From: Thelephora terrestris
Lineage: Eukaryota > Basidiomycota > Agaricomycetes > Thelephorales > Thelephoraceae
Direction of reading: 5' to 3'
Assembly: GCA_015956445.1 (NCBI GenBank)
Contig: WIUZ02000019.1
Location: 682,001-746,000, forward strand
Length of the DNA stretch: 64,000 nucleotides
Shown: positions 51,971-62,800 of the stretch, in pieces
Layout: each line of letters opens with the position of its first letter
Numbering within the stretch: position 1 is the first letter of the stretch
Notes under the pieces: generated by a model
Told to the model about the DNA's origin: nothing
Database searches by the model: none
Seen by the model: only the letters and a program-made list of their open reading frames with translations
Program-made: the position numbers and the translations under genes

Positions 51971-54565
51971 TCAAGGAACAGGAACGGCAACGAGAACGGT
52001 CACGACGAGGAGCGAGATGATGAAGGCGAAGGCTCCAGACCTTACGACGACTTCCCAGTGGGCCCTTGTCACGACCGGGCTAAGGATTTTTGTCAAGGGG
52101 CTCCTGAACGCCGGAACGCTCAAGACTCGTCTCCATCGAATCCTCCAGTTTTCTTTGACCGGTTTCCCGTCATGTTTCCCGTTCGAGACTGTATGGAGAG
52201 AATGGGAGAGCGGTAGGGGCGCGGCCGCCCTTGCGGTATTGTTGATTCCCCGAGTCTCCACAGCGATGGAGAAGTTCCACTCTCCGGTCTCCAGAAGAGT
52301 ATCTCGATATGCAGCTTGGCTCCCATTTTCAGCAGCGTTTCGCCCGGAGGCTTCGCGTGCGCTCCTACTCAGGACATCCTTTATGACTTGCTTTGTGGCT
52401 GCACATTTCCCCTGTGTTCTCCTGATGAACAACATCGGAAACTCGACCGACCACGTCCTCAAGAAACCCTCCCGCCGACTTTCTTCGGTCAGTTTTGTCT
52501 CGTCATGGAGAGGAGGAGGAGGAGAGGCATCACAAGTGCGATACCTCGGTCTTCTCTGGGGAGTCAGGACCATGGCAGAGGACGCGGTGGTTTGGAAGGC
52601 AGGTAAAGCGTCAAAGTCGAAAATCCCCGATTCCTCAGAAAGCCTGGAAGAGGCGATAGTCCCCCTCCTGGGTCTCGTTCGGGAGTGGGCAGACACCCTC
52701 GTTCCGACGGCTCTTTGCCGATCCTGGCTGAGACTTGTGTGACGGGTAAAGTGGCTGATCCGGCTCTCTTCGTCACCGGCGCCGTATCCACCGAGGGACC
52801 CTTCAGTTGTGCACATCAGACTCTGACCGTCCCATTCTTCCCACTCGTTATACTCGAATGGCCTGATGAAACCAGCTGTGGGTATCAAAATTTCCCCTTC
52901 TATCCCTGAAACGGCGGAGGTTCTGGTCTCGCTAGCGCGAAAAACGTTGCCCGCAGGACCGGGAGGGAGGACAGAGTCGGTGAGGTATGATCTGCCATAG
53001 GAAGTGTTGGCCAGGGGAGTGCTCATCGGAGATTCCCCTTGCCACGAGGAAGGAACGGGACTGGAAGTCATCAAGTCTTCAGAAGGGTAAGGGGGTTCAA
53101 TGTCGTAGAACGCCTCTGAGATATGAATCTCCACCTCATCAGAGGACGTGGTGGAAGTACGAGAGCCTCCGGAGTCGCAAGAGGTAAAGGAACCGCTGCA
53201 AACTGAGGTTACGGTGACTCGGCGGTTGAAGGTGTCAGATCGACGACTGGCGCTTGGTGAAACCGAGGGTGAAATTGGTTCAGGAATCGGGGTGAGAAAA
53301 CGGATGGGACCGGTGGAAGCTAGCGGAGAGTATTGCTTTTCGGGATCGTGGACGGGTTTAGGAATAATTGGGGGTCGTGTGATGGGAATCAGCCATGGCT
53401 CTGGTTCAGGAGGAGGCCGAAAAAGGGTCGTGTTGTTCCGGAGAGGGCGAAGACGTCGAGGAGGGGAGATGGAAGGTCTGACGAGTTCAAACGAACGGAG
53501 CTGGCGGAGATCACCAAAGACGTAAATCATCATGCAAATCTAAAATAGTGGCATTGAGGAATTTCAAATGGGGGGAAAGGTCGAAACACGTACGCCACGC
53601 AAACTCGCCAGGATGATGGTAAGCCCGAGCCACAGGCCAGGAAACGCGAGAATCCTGAGCCACCTGTTTTTGGAAAATGCAAAGTTTTCTGCCACCGGCG
53701 GAACGAAGCCTACGAGGGCAATCAGTGTACCGCCGATAAGACCACATGTGGCACGCGAGGTTCCGACGTTGCTGATTGTTGAATTTGCAAACCGGGTCAA
53801 ACTTTCCTGTAGCATAGAGCGAACCTGGTCCTCGACGTGGCTAAAAACTGCCGGGTCGGGATGTGGCGAGAGGGCGCCGCTGGAGGCAGAACAATCACGG
53901 TTGGAATGGTTAAGAGAATTTGAATCTGAAAGAGAGGGAGTGTGGAAGGGCCAAGAATATCAGAGGGTAAATCGAGTTCGTAGGGAGAGTTGGGAGTAAA
54001 GAAAGTTTGCTTCGCTCGTGAGTAAAAGATAGCAAGAGAGCGGTTGGTTTTGAATGAAGGAGGGAGCATAGAGGTCGATTGGTAGGGGTGGGTGGAATCT
54101 GATTTGAGGAGAGCGCGAGCGTTGTTGATCCACTGGGTGTACCTCGCGTTGTATTCCTTCAGCCAGAGGATGAAGTACAGATTTTCGGCATTTTGTTCGA
54201 CAAAGAGGAGCCACTCCTCGAAATCCTTGAGACCTGATCGGGAAAGGCGTAAGCGGAGTCGCGATGACAGACGGCATGACAAAGACCTAGCGGCGGGAGA
54301 TGCTTCCGGTCCAGGACGTCATCCAAAGTGACATCTACGACCGCTGTGGCTGTGTTTCTGGCGTTGGTAAGGGAAGACAAGGGAGAGAGGGCAGAAATAC
54401 CTGAAAACGACCTCACTTTGCCAACGCTTGGTGGTGGATCGCAAAGCCGGCGCTGTGTATGAGAAGTTGGTAGATGAATCGCTTAGAATCTGGCGAAAGA
54501 CCGACAGGGAGAGCCAACAAAGCGGAGGGGGAGAGTTTGAACGTCCTTGGCTGTCTGTCTCCCAT
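51971..54565 (-). CDS. RGS-domain membrane protein, Rax1-like
   Basis: Regulator-of-G-protein-signalling fold followed by membrane helices, like fungal Rax1 (cell polarity/bud-site selection in yeast). Probable start ATG 54565 (MGDRQPRTFKLSPSALLALP), 53-nt intron, then RRLCDPPPSVGKVRSF. The conserved VDVTLDDVLDRKHLPPLG leads into the RGS core LKDFEEWLLFVEQNAENLYF and ILWLKEYNARYTQW. Membrane segments are CGLIGGTLIALVGFVPPVAE and ILAFPGLWLGLTIILASLRG, then ICMMIYVFGDLRQLRSFELV. A roughly 400-residue Ser/Pro-rich region follows, and a final helix SGAFAFIISLLVVTVLVAVP sits at the C-terminus (TGA 51973-51971). The start exon is inferred from phase only. Confidence 0.75.
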
Positions 54566-55014
54566 CCTGGCCAGAGGAGGTGAGTTCACTCCACGGGAAG
54601 GGGAGGAGGAAACATTCCAACTTCTCGCCAAAGTTCTCTCAGAATTCCGACCGGAGATCACTCGAAGACGGGTAATTCACCTCCTATGCTTATTTCCCGG
54701 GAATCAAGCTTAACCGCGGCTCTCCCTTTAACTCGCTCGACTATCTCCAGATCGAGCGACTGCGATTGAGGCCGAGCGTCTCAAAGGCTACAATATAATA
54801 CTCGAATTTCCCCTCAGGGAGCAAGCAACTTGGGAATTGTATCGAACGGGATCCGGCCAAGCTTGCAACGGAAAACCGGGGCGTTGACTGTGAGAGACGA
54901 AATGAGCCCAGTTAGTGGCGTGATGGGTTGAACTGCAGGAGAGGCAGCCTTGATGTCAGCGTTGACACGTTGGAGGGAAACAATGCTTCACTCACCTTGG
55001 TAAGGTCTTAGTTC
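54566..55014. other. divergent upstream region
   Basis: Lies between the RGS gene start and the nuclease-kinase gene start. One possible extra exon for the kinase gene (DVSVDTLEGNNASLTL near 54955) was seen but not supported. Confidence 0.35.
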
Positions 55015-57311
55015 ATGCAAGAACCCTTGAAGTCGATGAGCTGCCCGATCGAGCGGACCAAAAAGCCGATTGAAACCCAGTTGAAACCCGCCAGAGGCGT
55101 GGCTTGTTGTCGAGCCCACTCACTAGTCACCAACCTCCACCTCATGAGCCGCTCTACCCGCGGGAATCCCTCAAAAGTCATCAATTGGTTGTTTTTCAAC
55201 CCGGTGAACATCAAGAGCACAGTGTACCAGCTCTCCGTCTCTGGCCACTCGCTGGATACCGCAGTAGATTCGTTGGGATGGCAAAACGAACTTAGGAGTC
55301 GCTTCAAGTTCAAGGCAGACAAAATCGAATATTGGCTGGTGGGCTGTTGACCAACACTCTTCCTTTTCCAACCCCTGAACTTTTCCCCAGCCGAAAGCTA
55401 CCTTCGAAGTGTGCCAGATCACACGGGATTGGCTCAAGAACACCGATGATCTCGAGGTCATCGCTGAATACTTCCAACCGACCTGTGATGTTAATTCGGT
55501 TGTCGGGGAGCCCTCGAATCCCAAGCACCTTCACCTCTTGATCACGGCCGAGGAATCCGAGGAGGATGAGGAACTAGCGATGGATGCCGAGAGAAAGGAT
55601 GTTGTGCCGGAGCTGCCGTTGCAAATAATGAATCGTCGTAAGCACCGAGTATAAATTCCAGTTCTACGTTGCTCTAAGGCTTTCCAGGCCACAACAAAGC
55701 CAAAAGAGCAAATCAACTCCCCCCCTCTGGGGCTGCCCGGTCCAGAGATTACTCCTTGTTGCAGGGAAAGCCATCGACAGTCATACACAACGGGTATTTC
55801 GTGTGTGACCGGGTGGGAAAACCAAAAGTCATTACCGTCGCGCCGCCTATCCAAATCTTCCATCCAGTTTTCCAGCAGTTCTTGGATAGGATTATGGATC
55901 CCATGTTCAAGCCTGATGATGAGGTTGTTACCCATGTTTCACGGTTGATGCCCTACTCCTCGCAGATCCAACCTTCTGAAAAAGCTGCTCTTCCTGAGCT
56001 GCTTCAAATCCTTACCGCGCTGTTGCAAGGTCACATGTCACAGGCTATATCAACCAAGTCGCTTAACCCGGATGGTGTTATATTCAGGCAAGAACGAAAG
56101 TGCAGGATTCCTCTCGTCCTTTTCGAATACAAGCGTGCGATTGGCGAAGGGGGATGTGATCCTACCATTCAGGCGGCATATACTCTTAAAGAATTTCTTT
56201 CCGTGAACGAGGTCCGTGCTTTTTGCATATTTTGCATCCTTACTGACGCGGTCTTCAGCTCAGCGGACTTCTCGACATGTCTTGTTGTCCGTCCTTCCTC
56301 CTCGGTGGTACTGGCGCCCATCTATCCATCCACGGCGCCGTCCTTAACGACAAGTTCATCGTTCAGCACCTCACAGACATCTATGTTGGGGAGGCCACTA
56401 CATACGAGGATACGCGGGCATATCATATCGCAAAAGTCTTTACATCACTTCGCCGTGCTCGGGAGACATTGGATGAGTACTACAAGGGTATCCTGAATCC
56501 GATAGCTGTCACGGCTCCAGCTGCCCCTGCGGATGATCCTCCCGTCACGGCTCCGGCTACCCCTGCGGATGGTTCCCCTGTGATCACTCCGACTACCCCC
56601 GCGGATGATCACACTGTAACGACTTCAACTTCCCCTGCGGATGTTTACCCTCTCCCCTGTTTTTTTCCCTACCCTACAAGATTCAAAGAGTACCTGGCTG
56701 GGACGGACAGGGAACCGGGGTTCACAGAATTCGAATACATCGACGTTCCTGACGCGGATGCTGCCAATGTCACGTTTTTTGCCAAGGTCAGATCTGGATC
56801 ACCGGATCGAGAGCTAGTTGTCAAGTTCGTCGATCGATATGGGATGGAAGCACACGAACTTCTGGCCAGGGAAGGGATGGCACCTCGACTCCTATACTAT
56901 GGCTCCCTGGACGGCACAAACGACGTCAGAAATAGTGCAGGCCGTGGTGAAGGCGGACTTGAATACGGCCTCTATGTTGGACCCTTGCGGATGGTTGTCA
57001 TGGACCGCATAGTGTGCGTACAGAAAAGGGGGTCTTGGCCGAGGGATGCACGCGATCAGGTGGAGGAGGCGATCAAGAAATTACACGAGAAACAACTTGT
57101 CTTTGGGGATCTGCGGGAGCCGAACGTTCTTTTTTCTGAGGGAAAGGTTTTCCTCATTGATTTTGACTGGGCAGGCAAGGTTGGCGAAGCAAGATACCCC
57201 CGTGGCCTCTCACCACATGTGGATTGGCCAGCGCAGGCAACAAACTTGGAGAGGGAACTCATCAAACCTGCACATGATCTTTATATGCTCAATAAGCTCT
57301 TACCCAAGTAA
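55015..57311 (+). CDS. nuclease-like plus kinase fusion, Crinkler-RHS type (715 aa)
   Basis: Four exons (55015-55338, 55391-55637, 55688-56211, 56259-57311) close to 715 residues. The N-terminal 190 residues are not recognised. A middle domain has the (D/E)xK-like pair NPDGVIFRQ ... IPLVLFEYKRAIGEG (about 315-345) typical of PD-(D/E)xK folds. A Pro/Ala/Asp-rich tandem repeat (about 449-497, units like TAPATPADGSPV) links it to a kinase-like domain: ELVVKFVDRYGMEAHELLA (Lys), catalytic loop VFGDLREPNVLF (Phe in place of His), metal motif FLIDFDWAGK. This order matches the CR effector architecture described across eukaryotes. Whether it is an effector, an incompatibility factor or a housekeeping protein cannot be told. 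The start codon is the least certain part. Confidence 0.7.
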
Positions 57312-58504
57312 TGACTCCCCCATAGATTGTTATGTAGAATGTTGCAAGTTTTGAAATTGTGAGGAGTGACAGAGGCAGCCTCATCTAATACATATCTTTA
57401 GGATTGATGAAGTTAGCTGATGTACTGGGACCCTACAGATGAGATCTAGAGGCCTTGTTTCCACCACCAGCCTCATTCATGTTAGAAAATATTTGTGGGT
57501 ATTAAGAGATATCATCTACCCCCATGTTGGCCATATGGGTTTCGTGTAACGGCGTGCGCAGAATAAGATGGGTGAAAACTGATGATTGTATTCGAGAGAA
57601 ATATCTAGCCTTATATACGTTCTGGTAGGTAGCCGTGTAGTGTGTACGCGTAAGCTATGGATGAAAGAAACAAAGAGACAAAGAGAACTACTAGTGTGCT
57701 ACCGTGCAATACGAAAGACCATGAAGGTGGTCAAAGCGCCACATACCCGTGTCAAAGAATCGGACCGATCTTCACGGCTCACAGCCGGGCCTTTGGCACG
57801 GGATCCGCGTTTTCCAACACTGTGAACCTCAGAGAAAGTGAGGATGAGATTGGGGAGGAACAAAGTCTTTGCCACTCCTGACCTGGACTTCGTCTCTGCC
57901 TGCACTCTCTTCCTTTAATTGCTTACTCAGTTCTGGTACTCCATCCACACCAGGGAAATTATATTTCTAGTTACCAGTTCCTATTGTGGACACGAGAAAG
58001 GGAATGGAGGACATGTCAAAGAGAGCATATTTTCTACCCACATCATTGTCATGACTGCCATGCCCTTATTTCAGATTTCTCTTCACAGACTCTCTTTTCT
58101 CACAATAACTAGTCCATCCATTCACCCTTTTCCTTCATCTTTACGCCAAAAGATGACTATGATGAGTGGTTTATTCCAGAGATACTATGGGTTACTATAG
58201 TATCGAACAAAGAGCCCTGGACTCTACACAGTCCATCTCCTCAGCCTCTTCAACTGCCTCAATCAACTGTGACACCAGAATATCCTGGAGGTCATCCATC
58301 CAAGGATCAATGGTTGAATGGTGTTCCTCTCGTAGAGAAACAGGAATAGGCGATGGAGAGGAAGGCATGAAACCATCAGTCTGCACAACCAACTGATAGG
58401 AAGTTCCACCAGACCTGCTCGCTTCCAACTCAATAAGCTTGTGCTGCCCCTTCCCCTGTGATGATTTCGCCAGTACCAACCCTCTTTTCACCTCAATCAT
58501 CACT
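57312..58504. other. no convincing gene; one candidate minus-strand ORF
   Basis: An acidic frame on the minus strand from ATG 58500 to stop at 58195 (VSQLIEAVEEAEEMDCVESR) is possible but unsupported. The rest is AT-rich. Upstream of 58505 the sequence GATGATTTCGCC resembles the flank of the Z repeat at 23.94 kb. Confidence 0.35.
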
Positions 58505-58850
58505 AAGTTATTAGTGTCCTGCCCTAAACACAGTGGTAAACTGTTTGTTATGCAATATGCCCCTATGCTTACAATCCAAAGTCCAATACATGGCACATGC
58601 TATTAGTCAAGATACCCCAGAAGACCTCCCCTATATGGCCCTCTGTTACCAGCTGGATGACTAATAGAGGTTCAGACTACCGACAACAAGGGATGTATCC
58701 TTAGGATTACACATCTAGCAAATCACAGAAGCTAGACAGCCTATTGATCTGACCCTTGGATTGGACTTACGAAATCCCTTATGTTTAATGACCCATGGAT
58801 CACATGCAAAGACAAGAAAGAGGATTAATTCCAGAGGCCAACTATTACAG
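58505..58850 (+). repeat. truncated third copy of the Z-element 3' region
   Basis: Shares CCCTGCCCTAAACACAG, GTAAACTGTTTGTTATGCA and AAGATACCCCAGAAGACC with 23995-24330, same orientation. Ends near GAGGCCAACTATTACAGGAG, where LTR-like sequence begins. Confidence 0.65.
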
Positions 58851-58904
58851 GAGAACTATCTACACAAGAGCTTTGTCACGAATCCACTTCTGGGAACAAA
58901 AGTG

Positions 58905-59126
58905 ATGCGCACGTGCCTTAAGCCGCTGCATGGACCCTGCATCAGTCACGCTGTACAGTTGTGACATCAATAGAGTAGATAAATATATATACCACACATG
59001 TGTAGATAGATCAATCAATCGCTTCTCTCTCTCTCTCTCCCACTAGCAACTATAAGACTCTCCCCTCAGGTAAGACTTAGAGTACACCATGTAGTAGTAT
59101 AGTATTATACTCTACCTGCTCAACAG
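58905..59126 (+). mobile_element. copia-type LTR fragment (3' part)
   Basis: Matches the right part of the solo LTR (GCATCAGTCACGCTGTACAG; TTAGAGTACACCATGTAGTA) and ends CTGCTCAACA. It contains the uninterrupted TTAAG site where XY copy 2 inserted in the other LTR. A CTCTCTCTCTCTCTC tract lies at about 59024-59038. The left part of the LTR is missing or divergent. Confidence 0.65.
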
Positions 59127-59143
59127 GTTATGAGCCTGGGCTA
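59127..59143 (+). promoter_or_regulatory. putative half-tRNA(iMet) primer-binding site
   Basis: GGTTATGAGCCTGGGC directly after the LTR is complementary to the anticodon region of initiator tRNA-Met (GGGCTCATAACC core). Copia-group elements use such internal tRNA fragments. No gag-pol follows. Confidence 0.6.
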
Positions 59144-60757
59144 TGCCCTGTGTTCCACTCTGCGCCTCTATGGCTGCGCTTGGATAGGCTCTAATCTTAC
59201 CTCAGTGCGCCTTAAAGGCTGCCACTGCGCTACCTATTGCACAGGAAGGGGACTTAAGTGCTGGAAAAAGGCAAACACCTTCACCCACTCTGGACTGAGT
59301 GTGGTTGGAATAGTCCCTCCCCTCTCATTGCGAAGGGAAGTGGAACCATCGTTTTGTTGCTCTGGTCCATGTGACAGACAGATAGGACAGCAGGTTTTGA
59401 CCACCTGTTGCTGTGTGCAGACGATGTCCTCAGAGGTGGAAATAAAATACCCTAACAGCAAAAAGTCTTTCTTTCTCTTGCTTGTATTACAGGGGTCTGT
59501 CTTTTTCCATGCTAGAAAATTCACAATCCCGGTATATAAGAGGGTGCTAGATTACTCTATACATCCATAGGAATACATCCCCAAATTACTGCGGTTTTTG
59601 GCGGAGGGGTTTTTGCCTGGGAGGTCAATCTTTGTCAGACACCAGGGGAGGGTGGAGGGCGGGTTCCACCATTAAATTATTGCATGGAAATTGCTCAATT
59701 GAGTGCCAGACAGTTGATATCAATTGTAGAAAGCTGTTGGCACATAATTTGTGAATTTTAAGGTCGTCACCCTCCCTCCTTGATGTCTGGTATACCTCTG
59801 GGGGGTGGGTGACTCCAGAGTTGCCACACTCTTCTAAAAATCATGAAACTCTATATATATGGTCCATTGGTGATCTAATTGCATGGCCATGAGTTTTTGG
59901 CATTTTGTTTTTGAACAGTGGGACATAAATCTCTTCCTCCCTCTACTACTTGCAACAACACCTCAAGCTCCCTCCCCTTCGGTAACACTTGGATCAACCA
60001 TGTAGTAGTAGGGTAAAATATACCATTCATTGCCCGTGCTCAACCCCCCTATTGTCCCTTTTTGCCGTCCCCATGGCAAATGGGTGGGGGAGATACTGGA
60101 GATACTGGACTGACGCAACTGACCCAGCAGTGGCAATTGCCAAACACAATGATAAGCACCTGTGGGGCGCTGCAGATCTTTGGATGACCAATGACCACCA
60201 GGTTTGCTGGTAGATGTGGAAGTGACAACTGTGAATAGACCCCTCTGCCTCACTGCTTTGCTTGCACCCTGCCACCACATCCATCCACTCAAGCCTCTCA
60301 TCCTTGTCGGTAAGATCTGGTCCATGCGCCTGCAAAAACATTTCATTATCAAAATCTCGAAGCAATCCAATAGTCTCACCCTGAGTTACGAGAAAGAGAG
60401 GCATGGATTGAAGAGTGAAAGCCTGGAAGTCAGTTGAGGAGCAATGTCAATAACGACATAGGGGATTATTTGGCCTTGCGGGCAGTAATCAGAAACTGAG
60501 TCCTGGTAATTGTGTGAGACTTCCCGCACACCCTTATGAGAAGAGACACATTGGATAGGGATCACTCCTTCTTTGAGGTGCAGGAGGATTGCGGTGCGTG
60601 TACGGGAAAGTTTCACCAAGACACATTCAGGAAGGAATTTCAGCCAAACGGTGGATCCATCCTCCAGTGGATTCCGCTTTGGTTGAGAATGATGTTGGTG
60701 ACAACGCCTACTAAGTAACTAACAGAACTGCTGGCTGACCACAATCGATCTGGCAAG
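59144..60757. other. retroelement remnant region without pol
   Basis: A plus-strand frame of 146 codons (59130-59570, Cys-rich) and a minus-strand frame (60404-60027, LVTQGETIGLLRDFDNEMFL) are open but unrecognised. 59990-60035 repeats the LTR-like ACCATGTAGTAGTAGGG. No reverse transcriptase, RNase H or integrase motifs were found. Confidence 0.4.
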
Positions 60758-60780
60758 CAAGGTTTCGGCCGACGCCAAGT
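60758..60780 (+). repeat. 23-bp sequence identical to 9702-9724
   Basis: Isolated copy of the sequence found inside the proposed Helitron left end. Confidence 0.6.
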
Positions 60781-60875
60781 TGGCATTTTCTAGGGATACC
60801 CCTTCTGGGATATTTTACACCATTCCCTGCGCTCACCTTATTTGGAGGCGGGTCAACAGGTCAACAGGCTCTACC

Positions 60876-61799
60876 TAGGATTGGGGGCAGATCGCTGCCA
60901 GCTTGCCAAAACGGCACGTGCCTGGTGTCGTGCCAGGGTGGCACTTGGCAAATGTTGAGGGGGGTCGGCAGAAAGTGGCAGGACATATAAGCGCCCTCTT
61001 GGTTATGTCGAGTCCGTATAGAAGTAATATTAACCTCTTCCACTACACTGCACATATTTCTCAGATGGCCGGCGGCCAAAAACTCGATGAGTTTGTCACC
61101 CAACATTTCACAAAAACAGGAGATAGGCACCCTTGAACAAACAGGTATCAAATGAAATGCAATTACTGCTCACCAGACAAAATAATTGAACACTGCGAGC
61201 CGAGGTGCACAGAGCACCCCTCAAAATGCGGGGATTGTCCCAACGCACCAGAACCTGTTCGAACGGAGGCATTGCATCGACTTGCAACGAAATGTGGTGT
61301 CCTTTCATCCATCACCATTGACGAACTTGGAACACCGTCAAACCCCCATGTTCTGGAGGACAAAGACACTGAAATGATGGGCCTTGAGGATACTACGGTT
61401 GAGGAACTTGAAGCTGAGTTCGATCACCTGCAGGCATCTGATGAACGTTTGGAACAGCATGTTGTGCCACCTCCCCAAACAAATTCCACTGTCTAGCTCC
61501 ACGAGGTGTACAATCTTGAAGAGATTGCCACAATCCGGAAGGGGATTGCCCCACAATCCGCGAGGGAGGAACCAACAATTCATGATCAGGCTGAACAACC
61601 CGGGTCCTGGGACCCCACCAATATTCTACGAGCGTACCACATATTGTAGTAGATAAAATACATAGATTGGTGGTGATTAGTAGGAAATATGGACGATTTT
61701 TTCATTTGCCGGTCTGCCACCCCCTGCCAACCTGGCAGAATGCGCCCGGAACTGCCACTTGCCTGGCAGGTCCTTTTTTAGCAACTGCCCCCAACCCTA
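60876..61799. mobile_element. non-autonomous hAT element, 924 bp, 8-bp TSD GCTCTACC
   Basis: Left end TAGGATTGGGGGCAG, right end CTGCCCCCAACCCTA (one mismatch). Both sides carry GCTCTACC (60868-60875 and 61800-61807). An 8-bp duplication and a BED-type zinc finger fragment inside identify the hAT superfamily. No catalytic domain remains. Confidence 0.9.
61065..61628 (+). pseudogene. truncated hAT transposase N-terminus (BED finger)
   Basis: MAGGQKLDEFVTQHFTKTGD, a TGA at 61134-61136, then QMKCNYCSPDKIIEHCE and CTEHPSKCGDCPNAPEPVR, the usual basidiomycete hAT zinc finger. Another stop at 61494-61496. The frame continues to about 61628 (VYNLEEIATIRKGI). The DDE/hATC part is absent, so it cannot act. 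Confidence 0.7.
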
Positions 61800-61900
61800 G
61801 CTCTACCGCTTGGAGCAATAGCGGATGCCGTAGTGTGCTGAATAAGTGACTTGATAAGTTGAAGGGCCGGCATCACATCAGTGATCCAGCTGATCGGTGG

Positions 61901-62800
61901 TTAAAATAGTGGCGCAAATTGATCCGAGTCGGCGCAACTTCAACCACCACCTTAGGCCAACCACAAAGTCGTGGCTGGCTGTGCTGACCCAACTTCGGGT
62001 GCATTTCATTGTTGTTTTGAAACCAAGGCTGACTTGTGACATCACACCAGTTTTCCTGCCCGATATCGGGTGGAGCGACTTCACTAGGCTCAGAGCCCCA
62101 GACCAGAGCTAATGCGTGTGAGGTGGTCTTCAAGTTGTGCCTGACTGCATCCATGCATGTATGCTGTTCAAAGTGCACAAAAAATAGACTCACTCACACA
62201 ATGCAATCATCTCGCACGCACAGCTAATATCCTCGCGCAAAGGCACAAAAGAAATTGACTAAGCAAACACGCGAATCAATGCTAAGGACTTCGGGGGCGT
62301 GCTCCATCACAAAATTACATTGGATGTGATGAACCAACCAAAATCAGATCACGAGGGTTAAATTCAATTGTGAGCTCCAAAACCCCTTGTAATGACTCCC
62401 GACGAGTCGTCGGACCACATGAGGTCTCATGGGCCAATCATGATCTCCTTGAAAATGGCTCCACAGCACAATATCATCACACTTGTGATCTCACCTGAGT
62501 TATCGTTGAGGTGAGATGAATCTCGACAAAATTCCACAAAATCAACCCATAAGCTTCTGGAATTCGCACTCGGATTCAACTGATCATTACAGATAACCAC
62601 AAAAAATCAATATAATTGATAGTGCATACTACTGTACAATTTGTAGCAGTCAACAGTGAGGAAACCTGACCAAACCTCAGTGGGGAACAGCGGTCATGCC
62701 GACTGCTTGTTGCATCATCAACACGGCCGCGGAACTCGGCGCCGGAGTGTTGTCAAGCTGTGTTGCATGAGGTCCTCCACGAAGATGCGTGAGGACCATG
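61901..62800. other. no gene recognised
   Basis: AT-rich, short frames. Many ATCACA/ TGTGAT words near 62290-62520 but no ordered repeat. Confidence 0.4.

Larger units (their letters stand above)
60850..61900 (+). repeat. LTR fragment interrupted by a hAT element
   Basis: Left piece GGGTCAACAGGCTCTACC and right piece GCTTGGAGCAATAGCGGATGCC ... GGCATCACATCAGTGATCC align with the first 110 bp of the solo LTR (40460-40555). Confidence 0.55.

Noticed and set aside
51399-52742. Plus-strand frames of 100-260 codons across 51.4-52.7 kb
   Set aside because: Antisense to ALG6 exon 1 and the RGS gene, with no family resemblance and arginine/serine-rich composition typical of shadow frames.
59130-59570. 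146-codon Cys-rich frame after the primer-binding site as gag
   Set aside because: No zinc knuckle, capsid-like pattern or following protease/pol was found, and the frame starts inside the primer-binding site.
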